Source of the DNA: Locusta migratoria
Lineage: Eukaryota > Arthropoda > Insecta > Orthoptera > Acrididae
Direction of reading: 5' to 3'
DNA length: 64,000 nt
NCBI GenBank assembly: GCA_026315105.1
Contig: CM048746.1
Location: 640,267,398-640,331,397 of the forward strand
Both the position numbers and the translations under genes were made by a program. This document shows, piece by piece, positions 11,721 through 23,935 of this stretch. Numbering within the stretch: position 1 is the stretch's first letter; each line of letters begins with the position of its first letter. The notes under the pieces were generated by a model. The model ran no database searches and had not been told where the DNA came from. It saw only the letters and a program-made list of their open reading frames with translations.

Positions 11721-12669
11721 TTTTTTTTTCAAACTACAAATCGGCTGTCTTCGTAATCAGTGTGGAAGGACCTCAAATATAACAGCGAAAAGCCCCAGAA
11801 ATATTACACAAAAGAACTCGCTGCTGCATCAAAACTGAACTGTTTACTCTCGGGAGTAGTGGGCACCGGCTACGGCGACGCGCCAGCGGCCGCATCGCGG
11901 CTGCCACCTGCGGACTTAGTGACAGCGGCGCGCCGCTATGAGTTTTCTTACCGGCTGTTATATCCTTACCTCAAGTTCTGGTACTTATATTACAGTCACA
12001 TATTGAATTTTTCTGACATATATCAACATGATCTAAACGTCGTAAAGTAGAATCGGTATGAAGGGTCATAGTTTTTCTTGAACGTCATCAGGCCGCTCAA
12101 TCCGGATTCCTACTCACGATTGTTACTAGTAACGAGTTATGATGCTCCCATGCTGATATCTTAAAAAGAAATTAATGACTGAGTACTAAAAGATTTTTAT
12201 ACTCAGCAAAATGCAACCACAACGCCAGGGTGCGCCCATTTTTCGCAAACAACTGAGACACCATTTAGTCCCACTGTAAGGACAAACGACCAAAAAAAAT
12301 ACATCATGTGTTAGTACTACACTATAATAATTCCCGTTCATTTCACAAAGAATACATCGGATAGTGTGCTTTGGAAGTCACCCATTCTGCACCTACTCTT
12401 TCGATCATATGTCCTCAAATGTTTATCTTTCCTGCCCCTACTCGAATAACCTTCGACAAAAATTATTTCCAGACGAAAATACACGTTGAACATCTATTGG
12501 CGTCATAATTAGCTTGGAATCAGTTCGATTCTAAAGGTAGACATATGGTAAACTACCAGAAAGTTGTCAGACTTTCGCATAATCTGATAGAATATAGCAA
12601 GTAACCACAAGAGGTTTCTTGTTGTTTTCGATGTGGATTCGTGCAACTCCTGTCACGAAAACAGCTAAA

Positions 12670-12790
12670 AAATTTTACCCAAATGAGACACGAACCAGTG
12701 ACCAAAGCCACCTCTCCATGGCAGACGACAACTTTACCCCAGAGCTAGCGAGGAGCTGTGCACGCCAGTTCTTTCCTACTGTCACATACA
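12670..12790 (-). repeat. Second tRNA-like module in left arm
   Basis: On the minus strand, TAGCTCTGGGGTAAAG resembles an A box and CTGGTTCGTGTCTC a B box about 40 bp later. It is repeated in the right arm near 21,600-21,710. This may be an embedded SINE or tRNA-derived head captured before the arms duplicated. Confidence 0.35.
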
Positions 12791-15700
12791 TCAGTAGAAC
12801 ATATAACTCGCAACGTAAGAGACTAGTTGGAATTTCGCAGTGTAAACAATTTTCTGGACTCAAAAGCATGAACAAATAGCCTTCTGTCGCCTCTCAACTG
12901 ACAAACCAGTCAGATTATTCAATGGGAATTACAGGAAACATCAAGTGAATTTATGAGCATAGTTCTGTGCCAACCAGGAAGTAAGACCTCGGTACCAGCG
13001 TTGACAGACTTACACTGCGAGGTTGCCAAGCTTCAGTTATACTATCAACAGGAAGAATAAGAGCCGAGGTGATTGCCAAGCGAGCTCGACAGAGACTTAG
13101 CTCGCGCCTCGCGCGCCTGGCGGGGGTCCGAACACCTAAAGTATATGTCAATGAGCCCTGCTCGTAAGTCCGTAACTAGCTTTAATGAGTCGATAGTTGT
13201 CACTAATAAAAATATACAGATGCACCGACCTCTAACATAGTAATAAGTGTCTCAATTATTTGCGTTTTCTGTCTTAAGCGCAATGACAACAAAAGTCATT
13301 GACCAGTGCTGTTTTACATTTCTTCGAGCTTTTCCATTGATTATACTGAAAACATTAGATGTAAGCGTCAGTTTCCTTTACGATTATAGACTCAGAAAGT
13401 GTCTTTCTTGATATCGCTGTCAGAGGCACAAACGAACGAAGAGAGGCATACTAACGAAGAGAAATCAAAGCAGCATTGTTTTCAAGATGTGAACATTTCT
13501 GGGAAGGCTTCGTAACATGGTGTGCAAAATAAGAAGAGCTTCTGTTATCCAAACATAGAATTAGGGATAGTAATGTATAGATTAAATTATCTTTAAGCCA
13601 AACTGACATCCAGTCTACAAATATTGCAAAAATGATACTATCACCTGTTGTATAGAGTCCCATCAAATCCCCCAACAAAAACAAGCAGCAGATATACTGA
13701 AAACTTTTTGATGACTGTGCAGAACATTCAGGCAGAAAGAACCCTAAATCCAAAATAACTATGGGCTAAGAAGCAGAGCATAGTGCTGATATTATATGCA
13801 GCAGTCGCAAAGTGTTTTATTTATAATTATGTTTTTACCCCAGCCGTTTTCATAGAAATACAAGCTCCAAGCTCCCACAATAATCATATGAGAACCATTG
13901 GGCCGTAATATGATGACACAGTTGATCAGATTGTTATAGAAATTTCAGTGACTTTGGCGTTATCCATTGGCAGCATAGACAAATTGTCACTATTTCGGAA
14001 TATATCACAGTTCTGTTAAGTTCTGATGCTCAACAGTTAGTGAACAGTTTCGACACCTCTGCACGTAACACGAACCCATCAGATGCCAATTATATGCAGC
14101 TAAATTTTATAATTTGGTCTTCCTACGAACGATTTAAATTCTGTCACGACAGTGTTATTACTTACTGAAAGTGTTCAAAAAGCATGAGTATATCACTTCT
14201 CGTTCACGTCCAATTCCTGCTCTCACCCCTACACCCACTGTAGAGGTCTAATAAATGACACAAAGTACAGGTTTATATCTACATTAATGGGGCTATTGAT
14301 GTCAGTTTTCCCGAAAGTATTCTGCTATTGTTCTGAAGATGAATACTCAACGTAACTAGTAATATTCAGTTGGATGAATAGCTGAGGTGTCTATTTCAGT
14401 TCCACAAACAAAAAAATGGTGAAATTAAGCGAATAAAAAGCGTCTATATGCAAATAAATAAAAATGAAATAACAGTTAATGGAAATACTTTCTTGACCTA
14501 CAGACCACTGCAATACAAATTCTTGGATTTCACAGAAATGAATTACTTAAGCCCTACTTTTGTTTTGGTGCATTTCACTTGCACTAGAGAAGGGATAATA
14601 CATGTGAATATTACATTACTATTACATGTCCTGGAACTCCGTCGATTATTACCGAGTTGACAATCACTTTCAGTATGATATTCGTTGTTTGAGTCTGATT
14701 AAAGGGGCTTTACGACGTCATTTTATTAATCGAATTCTTTAAACTTATCGATAGTTGCAGGAAAGTGAATTCAGGTAGACAGCGGTAATATTGAAAATTT
14801 GTACCGCAGTGGTGGTGGAACCCTGCTTTCTTTTTCCTAATAGAGCTATTCTTTGCGGTCGTTGGATAGTTTTTATTCTATGTTGATTGCTAAGATTGAT
14901 CTCAGTTTCCGTCCCTTAAAAAAAGACAACAACAAAAAATTACAGATGCGGTCACACCTCTGAGCCGAGCGAGCTGGAAGAATCGCCTCTGCTATTTATG
15001 CAAATAATATTCAGTATGCTTCAAGACTTTCAAAACATGTTGTCACTGAGTCTCATATAGGTATGACAGTAGTGGAGATAGTTCGAAACGTATGTATGGT
15101 GCGATTGATTACTTTTGTGCTAATCACCTCACAAAAGAGATTTCCCGTTTCAAGAAAGATCTTTCCGGTATTCATGATTTTACACATGAAGGAAGACTCG
15201 ATAACTCAGGTAAGTAATGAACTATGATGAGTTGACCATCGTGCGACGTTGTTACTGGTCAGACGGGATTCAAAAGATGGGAGCAGGAGTATTGCACACA
15301 CACTTTCAAAGCGACAAAATCCAAATTATTGCTTTTGCACATAAACGTCATTAGTGCACTCATTAAGTGTAATGCTGTTATTAGTGACTAATTCTGTAGC
15401 CTTTATGTTATCTTCTTAAATGGCTGGTAGCTCTATCAAAATAGGGTTAAAATTCTGATCTACAGAGGGACTGGTACCATGACCTAAAGCAGCCCTCGCT
15501 TAAGAAGTAGACAGTCATCTCAGGGCTACTGACGCGCTGCTACGTATCACTTCCTGCTTGTTCTATTGGTGGTTACAACTAATCGCCAATTTACGCATGG
15601 TATGACCTCATTGAACTTGAAGTAGAAAGTAATGCACCGATGTCGCACCGTTCAAGTAAGTAACTGAGATGATTCACCAAACAGACAGGTAAATATTAAG

Positions 15701-17189
15701 TGACTTTATCATGTTTCTATGTCGTACCGGAAGTAACGGCGGTCACGCCGGTGCCAAAGAGCTCTCAAACTTGCACTGCGCTCAAAACAGAGACTTACCG
15801 AGATTTCAATACGTTCAACTAGCTTAGCGTTGAGCTCATTTTCCATAGAGTGCTTCTGAGTCGGTGCACGGTATAGTTACGAACGATGTCTCCACACTGT
15901 CACAATATTCAAGTGAGAATTGTAGGCGTTTAGTACGACGGCACAGACAGGCAGACAGATCTTGTAGAGACTATTCATGCGCTACTAGTTCTTGACACTT
16001 AACTACGTCGGTTTGTAGGACTTATTTTCGGCCCGTGAAAGAGTTTTGCAGTAGCGGGTAAATAAGCATTCACATTCTGGTACCACACACATAAACAGAC
16101 AAATAATACGCCAGTTAATCGCAGTGAAATGCAATATGACCGTGTCTTTCTGACAGCGACTATCTTTTCGGTTTTTCTATTTTCTGTTTTGCAGCAGTCT
16201 GCCAGCTCGTTTTGGAAGTGAAAAAGGATTTTTGCGGTCCACCACACCTTAATTCACACACACTCCCTTTCCAGACAATGACAATTGCAACCGGAAATGT
16301 TAAATAAAATATGACACTGGATAAAATTCCATACCTACCCAATCTGCTTCTCGTTGTCAGCTTTTTTTTATTGTATTTTTATTCTGAAGACACAAACGCC
16401 TCCATTCTTACAGCTCCACCAATCAAAATGCAGTTCAATGACTGACATAAATTCGTTTCTAACAGATGAACAATATTATAGTAGTAACTGGCAAGTGTGG
16501 CGAATTCTATGTCATCTGACGATTACGAACTCAGGTGTTTCGTAGGATTCTTGTAGTTGATGTTGCAGTCGTACTCATTTAAAATACAAGAATATTAAAA
16601 GCTTTCGGCTTTAAACATAATTTGTGGTGGGATTTAACTGTATGGTTTCAGTTGCAGCAGTACGCAGGTGATGATATATTGTCGAGTCTGTGAAGATTCT
16701 CTCATTTCTTTAGTGCAGGCTAAGTTAGAAAGCTGCTGTTAGAATTATTGAAATGAAGTGATCATATGGCATTATTGTCCGGGACATCCCAGGCGGGATT
16801 GTTCGGCCGCATTACTATTTAATCTCAAATTTAACATTCTGCAATAATAATAACAAAATAACAAAAGATAGGAAACAACTCGTCGTAAAGATGAACGCTG
16901 AGTCACAGGCAGACACAAATAAGACATTCACATTCAGACAATTTAAATTTTATGCCGCAGCCTTCTTCAGAAAGAGAAACATTCAAACACACAATCACTC
17001 AAGCATAACGTATCCCCACACGTCAGCGATCGTTGGCAGCTCAGCACACCCTGACATACGACAACACATTTCAAGCTCGTTTTGCTCATCATTAGGCGTT
17101 TATGCGTTCTGATCCGTTAGTTAAAGAAATTGTCTTTGCATCAGTTTCGTTCAGTCTCCCCTCTAGTGAGGCTATTTTAGTCTCAGACG

Positions 17190-17590
17190 GAAAGCGGTGC
17201 TAGTGAGTGAACATTGAGGCGCTATGCTACAAAGCCGAGGCCGTTCCCCGTCGGGGGCTCGAATCCTCCCTCGGGCATGTATGTGTGTGCCGTCTTTAGT
17301 ATAAGCTAGTTCATAAGTAGTTTGTAATTTTAGGTAGCCGGCCGCGGTGGCCGAGGGGACTGAGGCGCTCCAGTCACGGTCTGCACGGCCGCTACGGTCG
17401 GGGGTTCGAATCCCCCCTCGGGCATGGATATTTGTGCCGTCCTAGTTCGTAAGTAGTTCATAAGTAGTTTGTAAGTTTAGGGACTGATGACCCTGTAGTT
17501 AAGTCCCATAGACAGTACAAACATTTGAACAAACATTTGTAATTTTAGGGACTGATGACCCGCAGTTAACTCTTACAGGCCTTAGAAAAA
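17190..17590 (+). mobile_element. SINE, family C, interrupted by family A
   Basis: Head CATTGAGGCGCTATGCTAC and B-box arm GGGGGCTCGAATCCTCCC, then the common body, which resumes after the inner SINE as TTTGTAATTTTAGGGACTG. The 5' limit is uncertain by about 20 bp. Confidence 0.8.
17337..17535 (+). mobile_element. SINE, family A, nested in family C
   Basis: Full-length copy inserted in the body of the family C SINE. The target duplication TTTGTAATTTTAGG is at 17321-17334 and 17536-17549, with an extra TA before the SINE head. Confidence 0.93.
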
Positions 17591-19184
17591 GAAAAAAGTG
17601 AGAGAACAGAAATCGATGCCCAGTGGTGCCTTCCACTAGCGTAAAGAAATGTCTCGTCATGTGTCCTGACTGAAATCATGGCCTATATGGGTAGCGGATA
17701 GTGTTACTTTCTTCGTTTTTGCGTGACATCGTGTAATACACATTTTATAAGCCACTTGATCAATCATGATAACTACATCTTACACTTCATCTTCATCCAT
17801 GGCACAACAACGAATTACGAAAATAGGTTTTCCATGCTGTAAATTACGAGAGACATTGTAATTCACTCTTCAGATGAGCTCGTCGTAGACGAAGAGGTAA
17901 ATTTCCTAGGATTATTGATTATTACGCACGAACTATGTTTAACTGTTTGTCAGACAATAAACGTAATGGCACTTCAGCGGTGTTCATTCGTCAGGCATTG
18001 ATTGTGAAGAGGCCAAAACATGTCAAATATTTGTGTCTCGGAGTGGGAAGTGTATTTATTCAAATAACTAATGGGTCATACATTTCCTAACAGTGGAAAT
18101 AATGCAGCAAACTGATTACTTAATTGTAACATACAAACTTGTGTAATGGCTAACATTTCAACTGTGTAGCAGACGGTAATTTGCCTAAGCAATTATTTGC
18201 AGAATTCATTATTTACCATACGACTTAACTTTGTCTCTTCTTATTCCTATTAAGACAGGTGTATCGTATATTGGACTGGAGCAGACAAACGAGTGTTTTC
18301 TTTCAAATGTTAAGGGTTCTTGGTTCCATTCTCTGCATGTTCTTGATGATCTGATGGTCATAAGAAGAGAAGACACCACCGACACGTACGTTGTCAGCGC
18401 TAAATTAAGCCCACCAGGACTACCATGTTGTAAAGCCGGTAGACAGCGTGGCGCCGTGTCGCTCTCTAAGCATCCCTACTTTTCTGATATAGAAATTCTA
18501 CTGTCCAACATTAGCGATGGTTACAATATAACTGCTGCTGATGCTTTGCCGCGAAACGTGAGAAGCGCTTTACAGATTAGAATTTTTGTTTCAGCATGCC
18601 TCGATTCTTGAGTTTGTTCTAAATAAATTCCAGGCAGCTCCACACTAACGAACATTTTCAGCTATCAAATTAAACGTATAGGAATTATCCAAGTGTAACT
18701 GCTGGATCTGATTTAAGTAATATTCAATTTTTGGGTGAATATGGCTCGGAAAGCAACGTCAATTTTATTACAGTCCATCTCCTGTCTCTGAATGATTTGA
18801 CAATTGTGTTAATTCTGTAAAGCGTTTTGGCAACTGTGAGTCAGTGATGAATGAATACATGCGCAGCGGTATTCACCGATGAAAGAAGGAGGCGGGTGTA
18901 CTTCCCGTCTTATGTCCCCACGTCTATATATAAAAATATTAGGCGTATAGCTGTTAATCTCCGAAAGTTCTAGACCCATTGCTTTGAAATTCTGACTCAA
19001 CGTTGCATTCTAGCCCAGGAAGATTTTTAGGTCCACATTTCTTGAATATGTTATATACAAACTATAAATGCGTTACTTTTGCTATTTTTACTATAAGCCT
19101 TTTTCCAATTATAAAGTTTATATAAATTCATATATGACACATATTGAAAAACTTGGTATATGAAAACATGCACATATCTTATTA

Positions 19185-19186
<2 letters not shown>

Positions 19187-19263
<77 letters not shown>

Positions 19264-19303
19264 GTGTGTGTGTGTGTGTGCGTGCGTATGTGTGTGTGTG
19301 TAA
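19187..19303. repeat. (AT)n followed by (TG)n microsatellite
   Basis: About 73 bp of AT repeat runs directly into about 40 bp of TG/CG-type repeat. Open frames over it are artefacts. Confidence 0.95.
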
Positions 19304-20782
19304 TGCGTGCTCTTTCCTCTTTGCTTATATATTCTCTCGGACTTGACTCAGTACTAAAATACACTCCTTAAAACCATCGTCATGACCTAGGTCGTGATTA
19401 ACCTTCCCTTTCCGTTCCCATCATTTTTTCTTCCCTTCTCTCCCACCTGAAGAAGGAACTGTGTTCCGAAAGCTTGTCCGTTTCGTATGTTTTCTTTTTT
19501 TCTTCACTTGTGTCACTATTGGTGGTACAGCACAAAGATAAGCACTGGGCAGCCAATCTATCGCTTTGAAAAATAATTTAAAAATTATTATTGCTGCGAT
19601 CAATTTTGACCTTAACCACGCAGATCTGATCATTAGTGCGAAAGCAGGCACGTTAAACAGATGCAGAACAGAAAGTTATATTTCTATAGAAACTTCCCTC
19701 GAAATATTTTCTCCATTAGGTTTACGCAAGCTGTCTGCTTTATACATTTTTAGTGAAACCTTCAACCTGCCTGCAAAAAGAAACATCACAGTAAAGTGGA
19801 GTACCTGTTCGTGGTATAATTTTACTCAGAAAAAGCGTACGTTTCTTCTCTCTACAAAGTTTTGATGGTAAAGTGCCTGATCAGTGTATACTCAAGCAAA
19901 TGTTATCCACATACGTGAGACTGTAACTACCTATCAGAAATATAATTCATGTTTGAAGAAAGTGTGTTTATTAATGCCACTGCTACGACAAAAGCACATG
20001 TCTGAATAATTTTCCATTGCATATTATAACGATATTCTGTACACGTCCGCATGATAACCGCAAACCATAGCCACAGCACCACTCCCCCTATCTCAGAACA
20101 ACGCTCACATTAATGCTATAGGAGATGCGCAAAAACAATATCTATTTCGTCGGAAAACCCACATACTGATTTACAGGTCTAACAGTCTACTTAGGAGGTA
20201 TAAAAAACACTGGACAGTTTGATATTCTGTGTTTGCAACAATACTGAGCACATAACTCCGATCGATGTCCTTACATGTAACGATCGCTAAATTCTTATAC
20301 ATTATGATTATGTGATGCTAATACTAGAATGACTATTAAATATTAGTTAAAGTGTTGCAAATATACACCTTATCAAATGTGCAGACGACACAAAAAGAAT
20401 AATAGACGGATTATAAGAAAGAAAATGGGTCCAAGAGAAGGTACAGACGTTTTGAAAATCCATAGTAATGTAACCTACAAAAATATGGAAAACAATGTCA
20501 GTCGGAGTGGTTAAGTGAGGGTTACCATTTGTTGGACATATGTATTAAATGAATGATAAAAAGCTAAAGAAACAATTATTCGTATACTTCTGGAAGAATA
20601 AATGAACAATAGCATGAGCAAAGAAGAAAATAAATATTTAGAAAGGAACATCATCAAATAAACTGAACTAACCACAATTAAGAACGTAATAAAGCTAGAA
20701 GCTATCGAAAGAGGATGAAATAAGAAATTGGAAACAACCTGAAAAAAAGAAGTAAAATACAACATGGAAGATTATGACGGAT

Positions 20783-22898
20783 AAATTAATCTATCATTAC
20801 TGTCACTACTTCTATGTTTGGATAACAGAAGCTCTTCTTATTTTGCACATCATGTTACGAAGCCTTCCCAGAAATGTTCACATCTTGAAAACAATGCTGC
20901 TTTGATTTCTCTTCGTTAGTATGCCTCTCTTCGTTCGTTTGTGCCTCTGACAGCGATATCAAGAAAGACACTTTCTGAGTCTATAATCGTAAAGGAAACT
21001 GACGCTTACATCTAATCATCTAATGTTTTCAGTATAATCAATGGAAATGCTCGAAGAAATGTAAAACAGCACTGGTCAATGACTTTTGTTGTCATTGCGC
21101 TTAAGACAGAATACGCAAATAATTGAGACACTTATTACTATGTTAGAGGTCGGTGCATCTGTATATTTTTATCAGTGACAACTATCGACTCATTAAAGCT
21201 AGTTACGGACTTACGAGCAGGGCTCATTGACATATACTTTAGGTGTTCGGACCCCCGCCAGGCGCGCGAGGCGCGAGCTAAGTCTCTGTCGAGCTCGCTT
21301 GGCAATCACCTCGGCTCTTATTCTTCCTGTTGATAGTATGACTGAAGCTTGGCAACATCGCAGTGTAAGTCTGTCAACGCTGGCGCCGAGGTCTTACTTC
21401 CTGGTTGGCACAGAACTATGCTCATAAATTCACTTGATGTTTCCTGTAATTCCCATTGAATAATCTGACTGGTTTGTCAGTTGAGAGGCGACAGAAGGCT
21501 ATTTGTTCATGCTTTTGGGTCCAGAAAATTGTTTACACGGCGAATTCCAACTAGTCTCTTACGTTGCGAGTTATATTTTCTACTGATGTATGTGACAGTA
21601 GGAAAGAACTGGCGTGCACAGCTCCTCGCTAGCTCTGGGGTAAAGTTGTCGTCTGCCATGGAGAGGTGGCTTTGGTCACTGGTTCGTGTCTCATTTGGGT
21701 AAAATTTTTTAGCTGTTTTCGTGACAGGAGTTGCACGAATCCACATCGAAAACAACAAGAAACCTCTTGTGGTTACTTGCTATATTCTATCAGATTATGC
21801 GAAAGTCTGACAACTTTCTGGTAGTTTACCATATGTCTACCTTTAGAATCGAACTGATTCCAAGCTAATTATGACGCCAATAGATGTTCGACGTGTATTT
21901 TCGTCTGGAAATAATTTTTGTCGAAGGTTATTCGAGTAGGGGCAGGAAAGATAAACATTTGAGGACATATGATCGAAAGAGTAGGTGCAGAATGGGTGAC
22001 TTCCAAAGCACACTATCCGATGTATTCTTTGTGAAATGAACGGGAATTATTATAGTGTAGTACTAACACATGATGTAATTTTTTTGGTCGTTTGTCCTTA
22101 CAGTGGGACTAAGTGGTGTCTCAGTTGTTTGCGAAAAATGGGCGCACCCTGGCGTTGTGGTTGCATTTTGCTGAGTATAACAATCTTTTAGTACTCAGTC
22201 ATTAATTTCTTTTTAAGATATCAGCATGGGAGCATCATAACTCGTTACTAGTAACAATCGTGAGTAGGAATCCGGATTGAGCGGCCTGATGACGTTCAAG
22301 AAAAATGTGGTAATAGTCACCCCTATGACCCTTCATACCGATTCTACTTTACGACGTTTAGATCATGTTGATATATGTCAGAAAAATTCAATATGTGACT
22401 GTAATATAAGTACCAGAACTTGAGGTAAGGATATAACAGCCGGTAAGAAAACTCATAGCGGCGCGCCGCTGTCACTAAGTCCGCAGGTGGCAGCCGCGAT
22501 GCGGCCGCTGGCGCGTCGCCGTAGCCGGTGCCCACTACTCCCGAGAGTAAACAGTTCAGTTTTGATGCAGCAGCGAGTTCTTTTGTGTAATATTTCTGGG
22601 GCTTTTCGCTGTTATATTTGAGGTCCTTCCACACTGATAACGAAGATAGCCGATTTGTGGTTTTAAAAAAAAGAAATTGAAGGTGGTTGGATTCGATCTC
22701 GCGTCTGCTTACTTACACGCTTGTAAACACGACTCCTACCGCGATACCACGCGGTCACATTTCACAGAACCGTCTCGAGAAGGACTTAACACTTCCTCCT
22801 GACAGTACCGCATTCTACAGTGTTGCCAGATCGTGCACATCGTCGGACTTAGCATTCTGCGTCGGCCGGCCGGCGATCAATTTTTTTGTCTAAGACTG
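20783..22898 (-). repeat. Right terminal inverted repeat arm
   Basis: Reverse complement of the left arm. 22344-22634 repeats the 96-codon frame without a change. It retains about 19 bp near 22,310 (GTGGTAATAGTCACCCC on the plus strand) that the left arm lacks, so the left copy has the deletion. Its outer end abuts MMGRQL of the Tc1-like transposase. Confidence 0.9.
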
Positions 22899-23037
22899 TA
22901 CATGATGGGTCGACAACTGACAGTTGCGACTCATCAACCCACAGCCCTTGCAGAACTACGTGAACAGATCGAGCAAGCGTGGAGTAATGAACCCCAAGAC
23001 GCAATTCGCCGTCTGATGGAATGGATGGCAGAATCAA
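22899..23037 (+). pseudogene. Tc1-like transposase, C-terminal segment
   Basis: Continues the Tc1-like gene after the 11.4-kb insertion: MMGRQLTVATHQPTALAELR, then AWSNEPQDAIRRLMEWM, which matches the usual Tc1 C-terminal helix region. It is interrupted at about 23,038 by a minus-strand SINE. After the SINE, about 23239-23290 still reads like the final Tc1 residues (NSACIAANRGYT) and a stop. The right inverted repeat is placed tentatively near 23,437. Confidence 0.85.
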
Positions 23038-23238
23038 ATGTTCAAATGTTTGTAAACGCAAAGGGGCTTAAATGCTGAGGTTATCAGTTCCTAGGCTTAC
23101 GAACTACTTTAACTAACTTGTGCTAAGAACAACACACACATACCCATGTCCGAGGGAGGACTCGAACCTCCGCCGGCGAGCAACCGCACACTCGGCAGTG
23201 AGGCGCCTTAGAGCGCTCGGCCACTCCACCGCGTAATG
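23038..23238 (-). mobile_element. SINE, family B, in Tc1-like C-terminus
   Basis: On the minus strand the head is GCGGTGGAGTGGCCGAGCG, the B-box arm is GGAGGTTCGAGTCCTCCC, and the common body ends in ACATTTGAACATTTG. It splits the last codons of the Tc1-like gene, so it is younger than that gene. The target duplication is not clear. Confidence 0.85.
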
Positions 23239-23701
23239 CCAGAAACAGCGCCTGCATTGCCGCCAATAGAGGCTACACTATGAAATAATATGGATGATTC
23301 AGCATGGATCGATACCTACTACCTCAGTACCTCTTGAGCTACTGAACATTAAATTTAATCATTTCATGTACTCCATTTTCACAGTTTGAAAAATAAATCT
23401 TGAGTGCATTTATAATTCCGGTAGTGTACTTCCTGTGCAGCATGAAATTAAGTAAACTAAACGAATTTTGTGTAATTTTAAAATGTTAAATCGGATTCTG
23501 AACGAATTTTACCTAATTTTAAAATGTTAAAACGGATTCGGTTAATTAGGCTTATGGTTGATCTTAGGTCATAAATTGCTGTGGATGTAAGTGTAGTCCA
23601 GACATCGAAATTTTATTTAAATTTGAGAGCAGAAAGAAAGCTTAGTTTGATATCGAGATACAGTGTATAATATCTGACTCACTGACACACTTGTCGATAT
23701 G

Positions 23702-23905
23702 TTGCTGCGGTGGAGTAGCCGAGCGGTTTAAGGCGCCTCGCAACGGGGCGCGCGGTTGCTCGCCGTCGGAGGTCCGTGTCGTCCCTGGGGCATGGGTGTG
23801 TGTAGTTGTCCTTAGGTTAGTTTACCTTAGTTTAAGTAGTTTGTAAGCTACGGACTGATGACCACGCAGTTTTGTCCGATAGATTTACAAGGATTTGATC
23901 ATTTC
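23702..23905 (+). mobile_element. SINE, family B
   Basis: Head GCGGTGGAGTAGCCGAGCGG, anticodon-arm-like GCGCGCGGTTGCTCGCCG, a B-box region altered to GGAGGTCCGTGTCGTCCC, then GGCATGGGTGTGTG and the body CTACGGACTGATGACCACGC. The B box is damaged. Confidence 0.88.
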
Positions 23906-23935
23906 TTATGTTTCTGGACGCAGCGGGATCAGGAA

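Larger units (their letters stand above)
11498..13592 (+). repeat. Left terminal inverted repeat arm
   Basis: Matches the right arm over about 2.1 kb. The outer 100 bp are nearly identical and begin with a CCGGCCGGCCG palindrome. 11600-11759 is visibly diverged. 11760-12050 is identical base for base, including a 96-codon open frame (MWKDLKYNSEK...) present in both arms. A gap near 12070 lacks about 19 bp present in the right arm. The inner end fades out near 13,590. GC-rich LTR-like sequence lies at 12,960-13,150. Confidence 0.9.
13593..20782. other. Spacer of the 11.4-kb element; no recognisable transposase
   Basis: About 7.2 kb, AT-rich, with no coding domain I can name. The longest open frame (18231-18611, 126 codons) shows no motif, repeat or signal I recognise and may be chance. 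The only identified contents are a nested SINE pair (17190-17590) and a dinucleotide repeat (19187-19303). Confidence 0.55.
11498..22898. mobile_element. 11.4-kb element with about 2.1-kb terminal inverted repeats
   Basis: Two near-identical arms in opposite orientation (11498-13592 and 20783-22898) bound about 7.2 kb of mostly non-coding DNA. The outer tips read CAGTCTTAGtCAAAAAAATT (left) and CAGTCTTAGaCAAAAAAATT (right, complement). Each is flanked by TA (11496-11497 and 22899-22900). The CAGT tip and TA target are typical of the Tc1/mariner superfamily. The element sits inside a Tc1-like transposase gene whose two halves lie on either side, which supports insertion as one unit. No transposase was recognised inside. 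It is best described as a non-autonomous long-TIR element; a foldback-like element or a local inverted duplication are alternatives. Confidence 0.8.

Noticed and set aside
18231..18611. 126-codon open frame in the spacer of the 11.4-kb element as a cargo gene
   Set aside because: No domain, signal or codon pattern supports it and no homologous copy is in the window; chance is likely in 7 kb.
19182..19364. Open frame across the AT/TG microsatellite
   Set aside because: The translation is Tyr-Ile and Thr-His dipeptide repeat; not a gene.
11498..22898. Polinton/Maverick-type element
   Set aside because: Long inverted repeats fit, but there is no polymerase, integrase, ATPase or capsid-type frame, and the flanks show TA rather than a 6-bp duplication.
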